From Rickettsia endosymbiont of Pseudomimeciton antennatum (lineage in GTDB: Bacteria > Pseudomonadota > Alphaproteobacteria > Rickettsiales > Rickettsiaceae): a stretch of DNA of 33,840 bases. Each line of letters starts with the position of its first letter. The first letter of the stretch is position 1. Location: positions 1-33,840 of the forward strand of contig JAJIYL010000025.1 of NCBI GenBank assembly GCA_020881195.1, written 5' to 3'. Of the stretch, positions 33,189 through 33,840 are shown one piece after another. The notes under the pieces were generated by a model. That model saw only the letters and a program-made list of their open reading frames with translations. It was not told where the DNA came from and did not search any database. A program made the translations under genes and the position numbers.

Positions 33189-33749
33189 TTATGGATTATG
33201 GTCATTTTTGGCATTATTATTAGCCCCATATTGAATATCGGGGCTATCTTGCCCAGATGGAGTTTTTGCCATCTTCGATACTTGCTCTAAACAGTTAAGT
33301 GCTTTCTGTGTATCTCCAAGTTTGAAGTGATATAAAGCTAGCTTACTCAAACAAAAAATAATATCCTGATGAATTTCATCTTTTTTATATAGGAGTGCCA
33401 TCAACTCTAAACTTTTAGTGTGAAACTCTATACCCTTCTCATATAAGTCTTTATTTTTATAAGCATTCCATAGGCTATTTAGTGAAGCAACAACATCTAG
33501 GTTAGGTTCTTCATAGATGAGTTTCATTATCTTCATACTGTTAGGAGAATACTCTATAGCCAATTCATGTTGTCCCTCAAACCAATCAACATGCCATAGG
33601 TTATCTAGCGAAGCTGCAATATTTGGATGAGACATTTCGTAGGTGAGTTCCATAATCTTCAAAGCTTTAATATAGTACCTTATATTTTGATCATTGCTCC
33701 TGTATGGACCTACCCGATAATGCAAGAAAAAAATAATATATAACAGCAA
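33189..33749 (-). pseudogene. Degenerate TPR-repeat (kinesin light chain-like) protein fragment
   Basis: Repeats of 'IEYSPNSMKIMKLIYEEPNLDVVASLNSLWNAYKNKDLYEKGIEFHTKSLELM'; no recognisable N-terminal domain. Confidence 0.65.
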
Positions 33750-33840
33750 AAAAATCGAATGCAGTCATGTATCCGGCTTATAGTTAATAAATCACTTTAA
33801 ATTTACCCTATAGCCCTGATGGAATTCGCTGGCTTACAAA

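Overview
AT-rich window that looks like an intracellular Rickettsiales chromosome, most likely Rickettsia or a close relative. The call rests on gene content, AT bias and several families of Rickettsia palindromic element (RPE)-like repeats; species was not determined. Housekeeping genes: pyrH, frr, gatC, gatA, nuoM, nadK, RNase J, era, recO, ligA, popZ-like, tolC, protease II-like S9 peptidase and addA. Also present: a ProP-like MFS transporter, a PAP2 phosphatase, a NuoM/MrpD-like antiporter subunit, a DUF3857/transglutaminase-like protein, a RARP-1-like ankyrin protein, and an unrecognised 419-aa helical protein. Accessory material: a Phd/YefM-type antitoxin whose PIN toxin is cut off after about 16 codons, a secreted-looking NB-ARC/TPR (STAND) protein, a degenerate IS5-like transposase, a degenerate TPR gene, and many palindromic or mosaic dispersed repeats. 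The most interesting observations are: (1) a complete NB-ARC-TPR STAND ATPase (P-loop, MHD) directly behind a Sec signal peptide; (2) in-frame palindromic repeat insertions in Era, LigA and AddA, with a near-identical intergenic sibling of the LigA copy; (3) palindromic repeats at apparent synteny breakpoints (gatA/nuoM, truncated PIN toxin/antiporter gene); (4) a ~169-bp near-perfect palindrome with CTAG ends beside an IS5-like remnant; (5) the unknown 419-aa protein next to the tolC/RARP-1 cluster. No tRNA, rRNA or CRISPR array was recognised.
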